This document shows, piece by piece, positions 1-8,563 of a DNA stretch of 32,778 nucleotides; positions within the stretch are counted from its first letter, which is position 1; each line of letters starts with the position of its first letter. Origin of the DNA: Lactobacillus gigeriorum DSM 23908 = CRBIP 24.85. GTDB lineage: Bacteria; Bacillota; Bacilli; Lactobacillales; Lactobacillaceae. The notes under the pieces were generated by a model. The model saw nothing but the letters and a program-made list of their open reading frames with translations. It had not been told where the DNA came from and searched no databases. The stretch is taken from the NCBI RefSeq assembly GCF_000296855.1, contig NZ_CAKC01000073.1, forward strand, positions 1-32,778, in the 5' to 3' direction. The translations under genes were made by a program, and so were the position numbers.

Positions 1-3
1 TTT

Positions 4-38
4 GGAGTCAAGTCCCTAGGGGGATTTGACTCCTTTTT
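4..38 (+). terminator. Rho-independent terminator of an upstream gene
   Basis: An inverted repeat with arms GGAGTCAAGTCCC and GGGGGATTTGACTCC is separated by only a couple of bases and followed by a run of five T. It reads as an intrinsic terminator for a rightward gene lying outside the window. Confidence 0.75.
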
Positions 39-114
39 CATTTGTTCTTTACCTTACCGCAAATTATTTTACACTTAGTTTTTGCTGTCTCATTCAAAAC
101 TAAAGAAGAAAAAG

Positions 115-329
115 ATGATTCCTAAAATAATTCATTACTGCTAGAAAAGAAATTCCGGAAGAATCTAAAAGATGCATCTTATCAATGAATGGCCAATAGA
201 AAAAAACGAGAATATACAAGTAAATGGCTTTTACCAACTGGAGTCGGCGGACTACTGTATCCACATAGTATTTTTAATTTGGAAAGACTTTTAGATTTAA
301 GCAGGATAGTTGAATACGCGTGGTGCTAG
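115..329 (+). pseudogene. Glycosyltransferase remnants (polysaccharide locus)
   Basis: The ATG at 115 reads MIPKIIHYC and then hits TAG; this resembles the N-terminus of DXD-type (OCH1-like) sugar transferases. From 189 a second in-frame piece reads MANRKKREYT and then PTGVGGLLYP, like the conserved 'PTGVGGVLYPP' stretch of bacterial capsule/EPS glycosyltransferases. This piece ends inside the left inverted repeat of the IS982 element. The middle of the protein(s) is missing and stops interrupt the reading, so these are decayed fragments of one or two transferases. The family is assigned from motif memory and the extent of each fragment is approximate. Confidence 0.5.
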
Positions 330-1278
330 TTAAATCGTTTTAGTTAATAAAAAAGTCCAATCGGACTAGACTTAGTTGTAAAAATTAATAGAAAAGAGTC
401 TGATCTTATTGAACCGCCTTAATCTTAATCGTTTTAGCCACCATTTACAAGTTGGTTTCAAAGATTTAGCTATCATCTGTCGCCATTGGTATCGTTTGTA
501 TGCTCCGGCTAATTTCTCAAATCGTCGAAATCTAAAGCAAGCCAAGATTTCCGACAGTCTGCTTCTAGCTTTGCTTATTTGGCAAGCTAAATCAGGCATC
601 GAATCCCAGAGAAGATTTTGCGAAGTCTTCGGCTGTCTGTCTCATTCTCGTTTCAATCGGTATTCGCGTCAGCTGTTGCAATTAATCTGTCTGATACGGC
701 AAGAAATGAACCGAAAAGTCGATCTAAGCGGTCAATTCCTAATCATCGATAGCTTTCCGGTACCTGTTTGTCAGCCGATTCGCAACTATCGCGCCAGAAT
801 TTTTCGTGGCTATGCCAATATCAGCTACAAGGCGACCAAGAAAGTCTACTACTATGGCTTCAAAGTTCATGCCATTGTCAGCGATGATGGCTATATCCTT
901 GATTATGCCGTAACCAAGGCATCGGTTCATGATGCCAACGAAATGGTTGAGCTGATGAAAAATGCTCATCCAGCCAATCGCTGTCTTCTTGGCGATGAAG
1001 GCTATTTAGGCAAAGAACTGCATCAGCAGCTGAAACAAATGGGCTATGAGCTTTGGACGCCGTATCGTAAGAACATGGCCGGATCAAAGGAGCATAACGA
1101 TCATCGATTAATGGCGATTCGAAGAACGATTGAAAGCGACTTTTCGCTGTTGACCTATTACAATGCGAAGAACAATCGGGCTCGCAGTCTGACAGGCATC
1201 CAAAGTCGATTAGAGATTGCGATATTAACCTATAACTTGGCTTATTGCCTAGAACGATTTAACTAGCACCACGCGTAT
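314..1278 (+). mobile_element. IS982-family insertion sequence
   Basis: An element of about 965 bp is bounded by terminal inverted repeats at 314-341 and 1251-1278 that match at 27 of 28 positions; both begin ATACGCGTGGTGCTAG. It holds a single transposase. The flanking bases (left ...GATAGTTGA, right AATTTGTTA...) show no target duplication, and the genes on the two sides are unrelated fragments. This suggests that a deletion or recombination removed one original flank. Confidence 0.85.
409..1266 (+). CDS. IS982-family DDE transposase
   Basis: The 285-residue product has the IS982 layout. An N-terminal helical region begins NRLNLNRFSHHLQVGF, followed by the DDE core: first Asp in LIIDSFPVPVC (about residue 114), second Asp in LLGDEGYLGK (about 196), and the Glu in RRTIESDFSLL (about 240). 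The reading frame looks intact and full length for the family. The first usable codon is a TTG at 409 that matches the usual family N-terminus; no ATG fits better. Transposition could still be active, but this cannot be judged from sequence alone. Confidence 0.85.
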   Translation: MNRLNLNRFSHHLQVGFKDLAIICRHWYRLYAPANFSNRRNLKQAKISDSLLLALLIWQAKSGIESQRRFCEVFGCLSHSRFNRYSRQLLQLICLIRQEMNRKVDLSGQFLIIDSFPVPVCQPIRNYRARIFRGYANISYKATKKVYYYGFKVHAIVSDDGYILDYAVTKASVHDANEMVELMKNAHPANRCLLGDEGYLGKELHQQLKQMGYELWTPYRKNMAGSKEHNDHRLMAIRRTIESDFSLLTYYNAKNNRARSLTGIQSRLEIAILTYNLAYCLERFN

Positions 1279-1281
1279 AAT

Positions 1282-1856
1282 TTGTTAATACCAACAGTGT
1301 TACTTATTTTTTTCCTATCGAATTATAGTATGGTTATGTCAGATTTAGGTGCAGCTTCTTGGACAATGAGATTTCACAGTACACCCAATATTCAGAAATA
1401 TGGTAAAAGTCCTACAGGATTAACAGCAGCTTTAGATTTAATGCATCACTATTATTATCCTGATTATTTGCCAAAAAATGAAGAATTATCGTTGTCTCAA
1501 GGAGAAAAAGTATATTTTGACAAAATAGATAAAAGAGTTCATTTGTTTGAACACAAAGTATTACCACATGCAAAACTTTAATTAACTTGGACCTCACCTA
1601 CAGCGAAAAAAGAGGTTCTACCGATTGTTATGTACAAGAATTCTCAACTATTAATTAATGGAAAAAACAGCATATAACAAAAAATGGAATTGGAATTCCT
1701 ACAGTTAAAGCAAAAAAAGGGAAAAATATTGCCGTTCTCAGTTATGATATTCCAAAACTGTTGCTAATTTCCTTTGTTATTTCACTAATAGGTTGGATTA
1801 GCGTTATTTCGGTTAAATTAGAACGATTTTTCCCAAAAAATAAAACCAATATTTAA
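1282..1856 (+). pseudogene. C-terminal part of a polytopic membrane protein, broken
   Basis: The reading starts right after the IS982 end and carries an extracellular-looking stretch (SDLGAASWTMRFHSTPNIQK). It then hits an in-frame TAA at 1579-1581, continues in the same frame (LTWTSPTAKKEVLPIVMYKN), and needs a frameshift near 1665-1675 to reach a final transmembrane helix (LLLISFVISLIGWISVISV) and the stop at 1854-1856. It resembles the tail of large membrane proteins of polysaccharide or lipid-linked glycan loci, but the family is not recognised. Its N-terminal part is absent, presumably lost with the IS982 event. Confidence 0.6.
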
Positions 1857-1868
1857 AAGAAACCGATA

Positions 1869-1900
1869 AAAAAGACCCGCCAACAAGCAGGTCCTAAAAT
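1869..1900 (-). terminator. Intrinsic terminator of pyrFE
   Basis: On the minus strand GACCTGC and GCGGGTC pair (one G-U) around a short loop and are followed by six T. It lies just downstream of the pyrE stop codon. Confidence 0.8.
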
Positions 1901-1913
1901 AATTATTTAAATA

Positions 1914-2537
1914 CTATTCCCAGTTCCATGGGTCTTCATGCCAAGTCTTTAAAGTTTCATATTGCTCAGGAGTAATTGCTCCTGAGTTTTTTTGTGCCTT
2001 TAAAAGTTCAGGATAGGATAATAACGGAGCGAATGGCACACCAGCAGTTTCAAAGTTCTTGTCGGCGTCTGAAAGGTGATAAGTAAAGATTGAACTTACC
2101 CCAATAACATTTCCGCCTTCTTTTTCAGTTGCTTGTACCGCTTGTAAGACTGAACCACCAGTAGTGATCAAGTCATCGATCAATACAATTTTATCATTTT
2201 CAGAAAAACGTCCTTCAATTTGACGACCTTTCCCATGATCCTTAGGTTTAGGACGAACATAGATCATAGGAAGATTCAATTCATTTGCTACTAAAGCTGC
2301 ATGAGGAATTCCAGCCGTTGCAACACCGCCAATAACTGTAACTTCTGGGAACTTTTCCTTAATCAAAGCAGCCAAGTCTTTGATGATCCAACTTCTCAAG
2401 TCAGGGTAGGAAATAGTTAATCGCAAATCAGTATAAATTGGAGAATGCATCCCACTAGCATAAGTAAATGACTTGTCTGGAGAAATAGTAATAATTTTTT
2501 CGGCAATTAATTTAGCAATAATCTTTTCTTGATTCAT
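1914..2537 (-). CDS. pyrE: Orotate phosphoribosyltransferase
   Basis: PyrE converts orotate plus PRPP to OMP, the fifth step of UMP synthesis, in the cytoplasm. The 207-residue protein is normal length. It has the type I PRTase PRPP loop IVLIDDLITTGGS at about residues 116-128 and a basic catalytic loop VRPKPKDHGKGRQIEG near 94-109. The start ATG at 2537 is preceded by AAGGAG, which lies inside the last codons of pyrF; the stop of pyrF is 1 nt from this start, so the two are translationally coupled. A terminator follows at 1869-1900. Expression should be controlled by the PyrR-type leader in front of pyrF. Confidence 0.95.
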   Translation of the reverse strand: MNQEKIIAKLIAEKIITISPDKSFTYASGMHSPIYTDLRLTISYPDLRSWIIKDLAALIKEKFPEVTVIGGVATAGIPHAALVANELNLPMIYVRPKPKDHGKGRQIEGRFSENDKIVLIDDLITTGGSVLQAVQATEKEGGNVIGVSSIFTYHLSDADKNFETAGVPFAPLLSYPELLKAQKNSGAITPEQYETLKTWHEDPWNWE

Positions 2538-2538
2538 C

Positions 2539-3246
2539 TTAGTTGAACTCCTTTTTAATCATGTCGTAAACAGCTTGGGGATCCTCAGCTTGGGTAATTG
2601 GACGCCCCACAACGATCGCACTCGAACCCCAAATCTTAGCTTGAGCAGGGGTAGCGATTCGACTCTGGTCATCGTCGGTATTTTGTTGTAAACGAATCCC
2701 TGGAGTAACGTAAAGAAAATTATCTCCTACTTTTTCATGCAAAGTTTTGACTTCTAGTGGAGAACAGATGACTCCATCCGCGCCAGCCTTCTTAGCCATT
2801 TTTGCCAGTGAAATTACTTGTTCATTCATTGGCAAATCACAATGTTGTTCATTTTTCAAAATTTCATCTGAGATTGAGGTTAATTCAGTTACTGCCAAAA
2901 GCTTGGGCACAGGCTGGCCAATTGGTGTTCCAGCAACTAAGCCAGTTTTAGCAGCATAAATCATTTCACTGCCACCCAGTGCATGAACCGTAGTATATTT
3001 AATCCCTAAACTAGCAATTTGCTTGGCTCCGTTATATACAGTGTTGGGAATGTCATGCATTTTTAGATCAAGAAAAATGTTGTAGCCTTTCTTAGCTAGG
3101 TCAACAACAATCTCTCCACCCAAGTGGTAAAAAAGTTCCATCCCAATTTTGATACTAGTTTCTTTGGGATCACCTAATTGTGCTAATAAGTTATCCAATT
3201 CTTCCTTGCTAGCAACATCTAAAGCTACAAATACGGGTTTAGCCAT
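2539..3246 (-). CDS. pyrF: Orotidine-5'-phosphate decarboxylase
   Basis: PyrF decarboxylates OMP to UMP, the last step of the pathway. The TIM-barrel signature FLDLKMHDIPNTV carries the Asp-Lys-Asp part of the catalytic array, and the C-terminal phosphate-binding stretch SSAIVVGRPIT is present. I start it at the ATG at 3246 (MAKPVFVALDVA) because GGAGG sits 7 nt upstream; the in-frame ATG at 3258 would place that Shine-Dalgarno inside the gene. Length is then 235 residues, typical of the family. It is first in a two-gene leftward operon with pyrE. Confidence 0.95.
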   Translation of the reverse strand: MAKPVFVALDVASKEELDNLLAQLGDPKETSIKIGMELFYHLGGEIVVDLAKKGYNIFLDLKMHDIPNTVYNGAKQIASLGIKYTTVHALGGSEMIYAAKTGLVAGTPIGQPVPKLLAVTELTSISDEILKNEQHCDLPMNEQVISLAKMAKKAGADGVICSPLEVKTLHEKVGDNFLYVTPGIRLQQNTDDDQSRIATPAQAKIWGSSAIVVGRPITQAEDPQAVYDMIKKEFN

Positions 3247-3259
3247 TTTTTCCTCCATG

Positions 3260-3355
3260 AAAAAAGTCTACACTTGGTCCAGAGATCCAGGCATAGACTA
3301 ATCCATGTGTAATTTAAGTCTGATTAAACTTGCGGTCTCTCTGTACCGTTTAAAG
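3260..3355 (-). promoter_or_regulatory. PyrR-type attenuator leader of pyrFE
   Basis: On the minus strand 3355-3316 folds as AAAC/GTTT and GGT/ACC stems with the apical loop ACAGAGAG and a GCAA side bulge, the layout of PyrR-binding stem-loops (consensus CNGNGAG loop). It is followed by a terminator (GTCTATGCCTGG pairing with CCAAGTGTAGAC, then six T) at 3299-3260, directly ahead of the pyrF Shine-Dalgarno. By analogy with Bacillus, UMP-loaded PyrR would hold the first stem-loop and favour termination. Confidence 0.8.
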
Positions 3356-3370
3356 CTTATGTTTATCCAA

Positions 3371-3399
3371 AGTTTAGCATCTCTTTTCTAAAAAAACAA
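3371..3399 (-). promoter_or_regulatory. Predicted pyrFE promoter
   Basis: On the minus strand TTGTTT (3399-3394) and TAAACT (3376-3371) are 17 bp apart and lie just upstream of the PyrR leader. The -35 is imperfect, so the call rests mainly on position. Confidence 0.5.
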
Positions 3400-3412
3400 G
3401 CAGAATAATTTT

Positions 3413-3440
3413 TTGCAAAAAAGATATTTCAGTGTAAAAT
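3413..3440 (+). promoter_or_regulatory. Predicted pyrD promoter
   Basis: TTGCAA (3413-3418) and TAAAAT (3435-3440) are 16 bp apart, about 40 nt before the pyrD start. The short leader has no room for a PyrR attenuator, unlike the neighbouring units. Confidence 0.5.
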
Positions 3441-3481
3441 AAAGCAAAAATATTGTCGTTGTTATTTTAGGAGCAGAAAAA

Positions 3482-4399
3482 ATGGCAAATATTAAAGTTA
3501 ATCTACCAGGCCTTTCATTGAAAAATCCAGTTATGCCAGCTAGTGGAACTTTTGGCTTTGGTGATCAGAAATATGCTTTTGATTTAGAAGATTTGGGAGC
3601 ATTTGTGTTTAAAACCGTTACTCCTCAAGAGGGATTAGGCAATCCACAACCGCAAATTTTCGTCAGTCAAGATTGGATTATGAATTCGGTTGGCTTAACT
3701 AATCCAGGTGTCGAAGCAGCAATTGAGACCAAAATGAAACCATTACGCTTGCAGCATCCAAATCTTCCAATGGTAGCTAGCATTGCAGGAGGCACAGAGC
3801 AAGATTATGTTGACTTAGCTGAAAAAATTGATCAAGCACAAGTCGTTGATGCCCTTGAAGTTAATCTGTCGTGTCCAAATGTGGCGGAAGGAGGGATGCT
3901 TTTTGGCATTAATTCCCAGATTGTTGAACGAGTTATAGCCAACATAAAAAACAAGGTTAGCTTACCAGTCTATGCAAAATTGACTCCTAATGTGACTGAT
4001 ATTGCTGAAATTGCTCGTGCTGCTCAAAGTGGTGGTGCTGATGGTATTTCACTAATCAATACTGTTTATGGTTTGGAAATTGATATTAAAACTCGTAAAC
4101 CTGTGCTTGGCAACAATGCTGGTGGACTTTCTGGAAAATCGGTTCAACCTTTAGCTTTGCGCATGGTGCATGATGTTTATGAGGCTACCAAATTACCAAT
4201 CATTGGTATGGGCGGTATCTATTCAGCAGAAGATGTGGTGAAGTTTTTCTTGGCAGGAGCAAGAGCAGTTGCAGTGGGGTCGGCTCATTTTGAAGATCAT
4301 CAGGCTGCAGTGAAGATAGTTCAGGCTTTACCAGAGTTACTGGCTGAGTTAGGCGTTGATGACATTAATGACTTGGTAGGACAAGTGGAATTTAATTAA
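3482..4399 (+). CDS. pyrD: Dihydroorotate dehydrogenase, class 1B-type catalytic subunit
   Basis: PyrD oxidises dihydroorotate to orotate using FMN, the fourth step of UMP synthesis. The 305-residue protein has the class 1 active-site segment VNLSCPN with Cys131 as catalytic base, followed by VAEGGMLFG, which is characteristic of class 1B (NAD-linked) rather than fumarate-linked class 1A enzymes. FMN-phosphate binding loops [11 protein letters not shown] and [10 protein letters not shown] are present near the C-terminus. The start is supported by AGGAG about 8 nt upstream. Class 1B enzymes normally need the PyrK iron-sulfur/FAD subunit, and no pyrK is adjacent. The pyrR promoter begins 14 bp past the stop with no terminator between, so pyrD transcripts probably run into the pyrR leader terminator. 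Confidence 0.92.
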   Translation: MANIKVNLPGLSLKNPVMPASGTFGFGDQKYAFDLEDLGAFVFKTVTPQEGLGNPQPQIFVSQDWIMNSVGLTNPGVEAAIETKMKPLRLQHPNLPMVASIAGGTEQDYVDLAEKIDQAQVVDALEVNLSCPNVAEGGMLFGINSQIVERVIANIKNKVSLPVYAKLTPNVTDIAEIARAAQSGGADGISLINTVYGLEIDIKTRKPVLGNNAGGLSGKSVQPLALRMVHDVYEATKLPIIGMGGIYSAEDVVKFFLAGARAVAVGSAHFEDHQAAVKIVQALPELLAELGVDDINDLVGQVEFN

Positions 4400-4413
4400 T
4401 CCCAGCAAAACTG

Positions 4414-4442
4414 TTGACATTTCAGTTACAGACAAGTATATT
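4414..4442 (+). promoter_or_regulatory. Strong promoter of pyrR
   Basis: A perfect -35 TTGACA (4414-4419) and a near-perfect -10 TATATT (4437-4442) are separated by exactly 17 bp, ahead of the pyrR leader. Confidence 0.85.
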
Positions 4443-4451
4443 ATTTGCAAA

Positions 4452-4558
4452 CAGACCTTTTAAGTTAGTCCCGTGAGACTAGTAAGGGCAACATAATTAA
4501 AAGTTACGCTAACTTTTCTACAAAGCCCCTAGTCTACACAGATCTAGGAGCTTTTTTC
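4452..4558 (+). promoter_or_regulatory. PyrR-type attenuator leader of pyrR
   Basis: The first stem-loop (4456-4489) pairs CCTT with AAGG and TAGT with ACTA around the loop CCCGTGAG, matching the PyrR-binding consensus. The terminator AGCCCCTAG / CTAGGAGCT with a six-T tail occupies 4524-4557, just before the pyrR Shine-Dalgarno. The intervening sequence can be expected to form the antiterminator. This implies autoregulation of pyrR by its own product. Confidence 0.85.
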
Positions 4559-4585
4559 ATGGGCTGGAAATTGTGGAGGTAAATT

Positions 4586-5122
4586 ATGAGTAAACAAATT
4601 TTAGATGAATTAGCAATTAAGCGTGCATTGACTCGTATTACTTACGAAATCATTGAACGTAACAAAGGAACAGAAGATTTAGTTTTGATCGGTATTCAAA
4701 CACGTGGTGTTTACCTTGCACAAAGAATTCATGATCGAATCGAGCAACTTGAAGGTGTTGATGTTCCTTTTGGGAAAATTGACATTACCTTGTACCGTGA
4801 TGACCGTCATGATGCATCCCTCAAGCAAGATCCAGTAATCAATGACGAAAAGATCGGTTTTGACATTACTGACAAACGTGTTGTTCTAGTAGACGATGTA
4901 ATTTTTACTGGAAGAACCATTCGTGCAGCTATGGATGCCTTGATTGATCAAGGGCGTCCAAGCTCAATCGCTGTGGCTGTCTTGGTAGACCGTGGCCACC
5001 GAGAACTTCCTATCCGTGCAGACTTTGTCGGCAAAAACATTCCAACTTCTAATACTGAACAAGTAGCTGTTCGTGTTAAGGAAATCGATCAAGAAGATCG
5101 AGTAGACATTACAGAACTATAA
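4586..5122 (+). CDS. pyrR: Bifunctional pyr operon attenuator / uracil phosphoribosyltransferase
   Basis: PyrR binds UMP and the leader stem-loops of pyr mRNAs to promote termination, and usually has weak uracil phosphoribosyltransferase activity. The 178-residue product has the PRTase PRPP loop [17 protein letters not shown] (about residues 94-110), the segment [14 protein letters not shown] and a C-terminal region [16 protein letters not shown] typical of PyrR. A strong GGAGG lies about 9 nt upstream of the ATG. It is preceded by its own attenuator and followed by the pyrB attenuator, and the window holds three matching RNA targets. Confidence 0.96.
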   Translation: MSKQILDELAIKRALTRITYEIIERNKGTEDLVLIGIQTRGVYLAQRIHDRIEQLEGVDVPFGKIDITLYRDDRHDASLKQDPVINDEKIGFDITDKRVVLVDDVIFTGRTIRAAMDALIDQGRPSSIAVAVLVDRGHRELPIRADFVGKNIPTSNTEQVAVRVKEIDQEDRVDITEL

Positions 5123-5135
5123 AACAAAATACCAA

Positions 5136-5237
5136 CCGTTTAATTGACTCCAGAGAGGGCCAGAAGGGTTGTTCTTTTTGTGTAACAGCAAAGACTAGCC
5201 TAAACCTGGAGCCAATCAAGCTTCAGGTTATTTTTTA
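5136..5237 (+). promoter_or_regulatory. PyrR-type attenuator between pyrR and pyrB
   Basis: GACTCCAGAGAGGGCCAGAA (5145-5164) is an almost textbook PyrR-binding sequence. It is followed by a terminator hairpin AACCTGGAGC / GCTTCAGGTT (5203-5229) with a T-rich tail ending at 5236, then the pyrB Shine-Dalgarno. It lets PyrR trim transcription into the structural genes independently of pyrR itself. Confidence 0.88.
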
Positions 5238-5251
5238 GAAAGAAAAAGGCA

Positions 5252-6208
5252 ATGAATAATTTAACAAATGCAAAACTATCGCATTTCGTAACAATGGAAC
5301 AATTATCAAAAGATGAAGTTCTAGCTCTTATCGAAAGAGCCGAGTATTTCAAACATGGCGGTAAACCGGAAACACTAGTTAACCCAGCTTATGCCGTAAA
5401 CATGTTCTTTGAGGATTCAAGCCGGACACATACCAGTTTTGAAATGGCTGAAAGAAAACTTGGTTTGACAGTTTTGCCGTTTGATCCTTCACACTCATCA
5501 GTAAATAAAGGCGAAACTCTTTACGACACCTCACTCGTCATGGATGCGTTGGGCGTTGACTTAGCAATTATTCGTCATTCAGAAAACGGGTATTACGAAA
5601 AATTAATTCATCCCCGTGCAGACCAACATCTTAATCTAGGAATTGTCAATGCAGGCGATGGCAGTGGTCAGCATCCTTCACAATCAATGCTAGATTTAAT
5701 GACCATTCATGAGCAATTCGGTAATTTTGCAGGTCTAAAGGTAGCCATAGTTGGCGATATTACTAACTCAAGAGTAGCCAAAAGCAACATGGAAATGTTG
5801 ACCAAGCTAGGTGCTGAAGTTTACTTCTCAGGTCCAGAATATTGGTACGATCATGCTTTTGACCAATATGGTAAATATGAAGCATTAGATGAATTAGTCG
5901 ACAAAGTTGATGTCATGATGCTTTTGCGAGTTCAACATGAACGCCACACAGGCGATCCTAACGAAAAAACGTTTGATGCTAAGGCATATCATGAAAAATA
6001 TGGTATCAATCAGCAACGCTATGATCGGTTGCAAGAACAAACAATTATTATGCATCCAGGTCCAATTAACCATGACGTTGAACTAGCAGGAGAATTAGTT
6101 GAAGCGCCAAAATCAAAGTTTTACCAGCAGATGCAAAACGGCGTATTTATGAGAATGGCAATGCTTGAAGCAGTGATGCGTGGACGCGAACTCGGAGGTC
6201 TCAAATAA
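5252..6208 (+). CDS. pyrB: Aspartate carbamoyltransferase catalytic chain
   Basis: PyrB joins carbamoyl phosphate and aspartate to form carbamoyl-aspartate. The 318-residue chain carries the carbamoyl-phosphate signature [20 protein letters not shown] (about 51-70), HPSQSMLDL (about 141-149), the aspartate-domain segment LRVQHER and the C-terminal [11 protein letters not shown]. In the signature SSRTH replaces the E. coli STRTR; such variants are familiar in Firmicutes. No regulatory chain (pyrI) is present, as expected for Firmicutes. The stop TAA overlaps the pyrC ATG by one base (TAATG), so the two are coupled. Its leader is the attenuator just upstream. Confidence 0.95.
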   Translation: MNNLTNAKLSHFVTMEQLSKDEVLALIERAEYFKHGGKPETLVNPAYAVNMFFEDSSRTHTSFEMAERKLGLTVLPFDPSHSSVNKGETLYDTSLVMDALGVDLAIIRHSENGYYEKLIHPRADQHLNLGIVNAGDGSGQHPSQSMLDLMTIHEQFGNFAGLKVAIVGDITNSRVAKSNMEMLTKLGAEVYFSGPEYWYDHAFDQYGKYEALDELVDKVDVMMLLRVQHERHTGDPNEKTFDAKAYHEKYGINQQRYDRLQEQTIIMHPGPINHDVELAGELVEAPKSKFYQQMQNGVFMRMAMLEAVMRGRELGGLK

Positions 6209-7467
6209 TGGCTACAGTAATCAAAAATGGTACGCTTTACAATAATGGTCGCACATTTAAAGCTGATCTTTTAATGGAAGATGGCAAGATTGTGGCAATT
6301 GGACAAAATTTAACAGCCGATGAAGTAATTGATGCGACTGATAAATTAGTAACCCCTGGTCTGATCGATGTGCACGTGCATTATCGCGATCCTGGTCAAA
6401 CCTATAAGGAAGATATTTTAACCGGAAGTCGTGCAGCCGCTCATGGTGGTTTTACCACTGTTGGCGCTATGCCGAATGTAACTCCTGTTCCTAATACGCC
6501 TGACTTGATTGCAAAAATGGTTGAAGAAAATCATGAAAAAGGCATCGTTCATATTTTGCAATATGGTCCGGTGACTAATGATGAGGTTACCGATGATATT
6601 CCTGATTATGCGGGTTTAAAAGCAGCTGGGGCTTTTGCACTTAGCAATGATGGGCATGGGGTACAAAATGCCAGAACTATGTATCTTGCAATGAAAAAAG
6701 CTAAGGAAAACGATCTGCTTATTGCTGCACATGCGCAAGATGATGCACTGTTTAATCATGGCGTCATTAATGAAGGGAAGAAAGCTACAGAATTTGATTT
6801 AGCACCAATCAGCGAACTAGCTGAATCAACTCAAATTGCACGGGACCTATTATTAGCAGAAAAAACTGGCGTCCACTATCATATCTGTCATATCTCAACA
6901 GCAAGTAGCTTAGAGTTAGTTAGATTGGCCAAAGCTAAGGGTATTAACGTAACTTGTGAAGCCAGTCCGCACCATCTCTTATTAAGCGAAGATAATATCT
7001 TAAGCGATGATCCATATTATAAGATGAATCCACCATTGAGATCAGAAGCAGATCGCCAAGCCTTGATAGCGGCTTTAATAGATGGAACAGTTGACATGAT
7101 TGCTACGGACCATGCCCCTCACGCTAAAAATGAAAAAACAGGTAGTTTTACTAATAGTGCTTTTGGAATCACCGGAAGTGAAACCGCCTTCGCAATGCTT
7201 TATACTAAGTTTGTAAGGACAGGGATAATTCCTTTAACCAAACTGCTTTCTTTGATGACTGATCAAGTTGCGGAGAAGTTTAACTTGAAGCATTGTGGAT
7301 ACCTTGAAGTAGGTGAACCAGCCGATATTGCAATTTTTGATCTTAATGCAGACTTTGTTTTTGCCGAAGAAGATTATGAGTCTAAAGGTGTAAACACGCC
7401 ATTTACTGGTGCAAAAGTTTATGGTCCAACGATTATGACTTTAGTCGCTGGTCAAAAGGTATATTAA
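6208..7467 (+). CDS. pyrC: Dihydroorotase
   Basis: PyrC cyclises carbamoyl-aspartate to dihydroorotate at a zinc centre. The 419-residue length and the motifs fit type I (PyrC of Gram-positives): [16 protein letters not shown] (metal-binding HxH and substrate Arg) near residues 55-70, the [11 protein letters not shown] loop, HICHIST at about 226-232, EASPHHL, and ATDHAPH (catalytic Asp) near 301-307. The start codon overlaps the pyrB stop, and carA follows after 13 bp. It is part of the pyrBC-carAB transcript. Confidence 0.95.
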   Translation: MATVIKNGTLYNNGRTFKADLLMEDGKIVAIGQNLTADEVIDATDKLVTPGLIDVHVHYRDPGQTYKEDILTGSRAAAHGGFTTVGAMPNVTPVPNTPDLIAKMVEENHEKGIVHILQYGPVTNDEVTDDIPDYAGLKAAGAFALSNDGHGVQNARTMYLAMKKAKENDLLIAAHAQDDALFNHGVINEGKKATEFDLAPISELAESTQIARDLLLAEKTGVHYHICHISTASSLELVRLAKAKGINVTCEASPHHLLLSEDNILSDDPYYKMNPPLRSEADRQALIAALIDGTVDMIATDHAPHAKNEKTGSFTNSAFGITGSETAFAMLYTKFVRTGIIPLTKLLSLMTDQVAEKFNLKHCGYLEVGEPADIAIFDLNADFVFAEEDYESKGVNTPFTGAKVYGPTIMTLVAGQKVY

Positions 7468-7480
7468 CGAGGTGAATAAA

Positions 7481-8563
7481 ATGCGATATTTAGTTTTAGA
7501 AGATGGTAGCGTATATGCTGGTGAAGGCTTTGGGGCTGAAGTAGATACTGATGGCGAAGTAGTTTTCACTACGGGAATGACTGGTTATCAAGAAGCAATT
7601 ACTGATCAATCATATGCTAATCAGATTTTGGTATTTACTAACCCGTTAATCGGAAATTATGGCGTTACTCTAGCCGATTTTGAGTCAATTAAACCAGAAG
7701 TTAAAGGCGTAATTTGTCACCAAGTGGCAAGAAGACCAGATAATTGGCGGATGCAAACTAGCTTGCCTGATTTTTTAAAGCAAATCGGAGTACCTGGAAT
7801 TCAAGGAATTGATACGAGAGCATTAGTTAAAAAGCTACGGATTCACGGTACTTTAAAAGGTCGAATCACTGATCATGTTGAAGCAACTGATGAAATTGCT
7901 CAAGAATTACAAGCCAAAGATGTCACCAAAGGCATTATCGATGTAGTTTCTACCAAAACGGCGTATCCAGTTCCTGGGTCTAAACGCAATGTAGTCGTGA
8001 TCGATTTTGGTATCAAACACAGTATTTTGCGTGAACTGGCTAAAAGAGACTGCAATTGCTTCGTGTTGCCATATACTGCAACTGCTCAAGAAGTGCTTAA
8101 TATGCATCCCGATGGCGTATTACTATCCAATGGACCTGGCGATCCGCTTGAAATGATGGATGCTGCTGCGATGGTACGTGAAATTGAACAAGTGGTACCA
8201 GTTTTCGGGATCTGTATGGGGCATCAAGTTTTTGCCCTAGCTAACGGAGCTAAAACTTATAAGATGAAGTTTGGACACCGCGGTTTTAACCATCCAGTTC
8301 GTGAAATTGCTACTGGCAACATTGGTTTTACCTCGCAAAATCACGGCTACGCTGTCGATGGTGATTCGATTCCAGATGACTTGATGGTTACTCATGTGGA
8401 AGTTAATGACGGTACTGTTGAAGGCTTACGTCACAAACACTATCCTGCATTTTCAGTCCAATTCCACCCAGATGCAACTCCAGGACCACATGATGAAGAA
8501 TCGCTTTTCGATGACTTTATGGATATGATTGATCAAAGAAAGGAAGCAAAGCAAAATGCCTAA
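7481..8563 (+). CDS. carA: Carbamoyl-phosphate synthase, small (glutaminase) subunit
   Basis: CarA hydrolyses glutamine and channels ammonia to CarB. The 360-residue protein has the N-terminal CPSase small-subunit domain ([20 protein letters not shown] region) and a C-terminal class I glutaminase with nucleophile Cys245 in FGICMGHQ and His329 in SVQFHPD. The residue two after that His is Asp331, where CarA normally has Glu (E. coli C269/H353/E355). The start at 7481 is chosen over the in-frame GTG at 7472 because GAGGTG at 7469-7474 is the ribosome site. Its last 8 bases overlap the carB start. The gene could alternatively be named pyrAA. Confidence 0.95.
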   Translation: MRYLVLEDGSVYAGEGFGAEVDTDGEVVFTTGMTGYQEAITDQSYANQILVFTNPLIGNYGVTLADFESIKPEVKGVICHQVARRPDNWRMQTSLPDFLKQIGVPGIQGIDTRALVKKLRIHGTLKGRITDHVEATDEIAQELQAKDVTKGIIDVVSTKTAYPVPGSKRNVVVIDFGIKHSILRELAKRDCNCFVLPYTATAQEVLNMHPDGVLLSNGPGDPLEMMDAAAMVREIEQVVPVFGICMGHQVFALANGAKTYKMKFGHRGFNHPVREIATGNIGFTSQNHGYAVDGDSIPDDLMVTHVEVNDGTVEGLRHKHYPAFSVQFHPDATPGPHDEESLFDDFMDMIDQRKEAKQNA

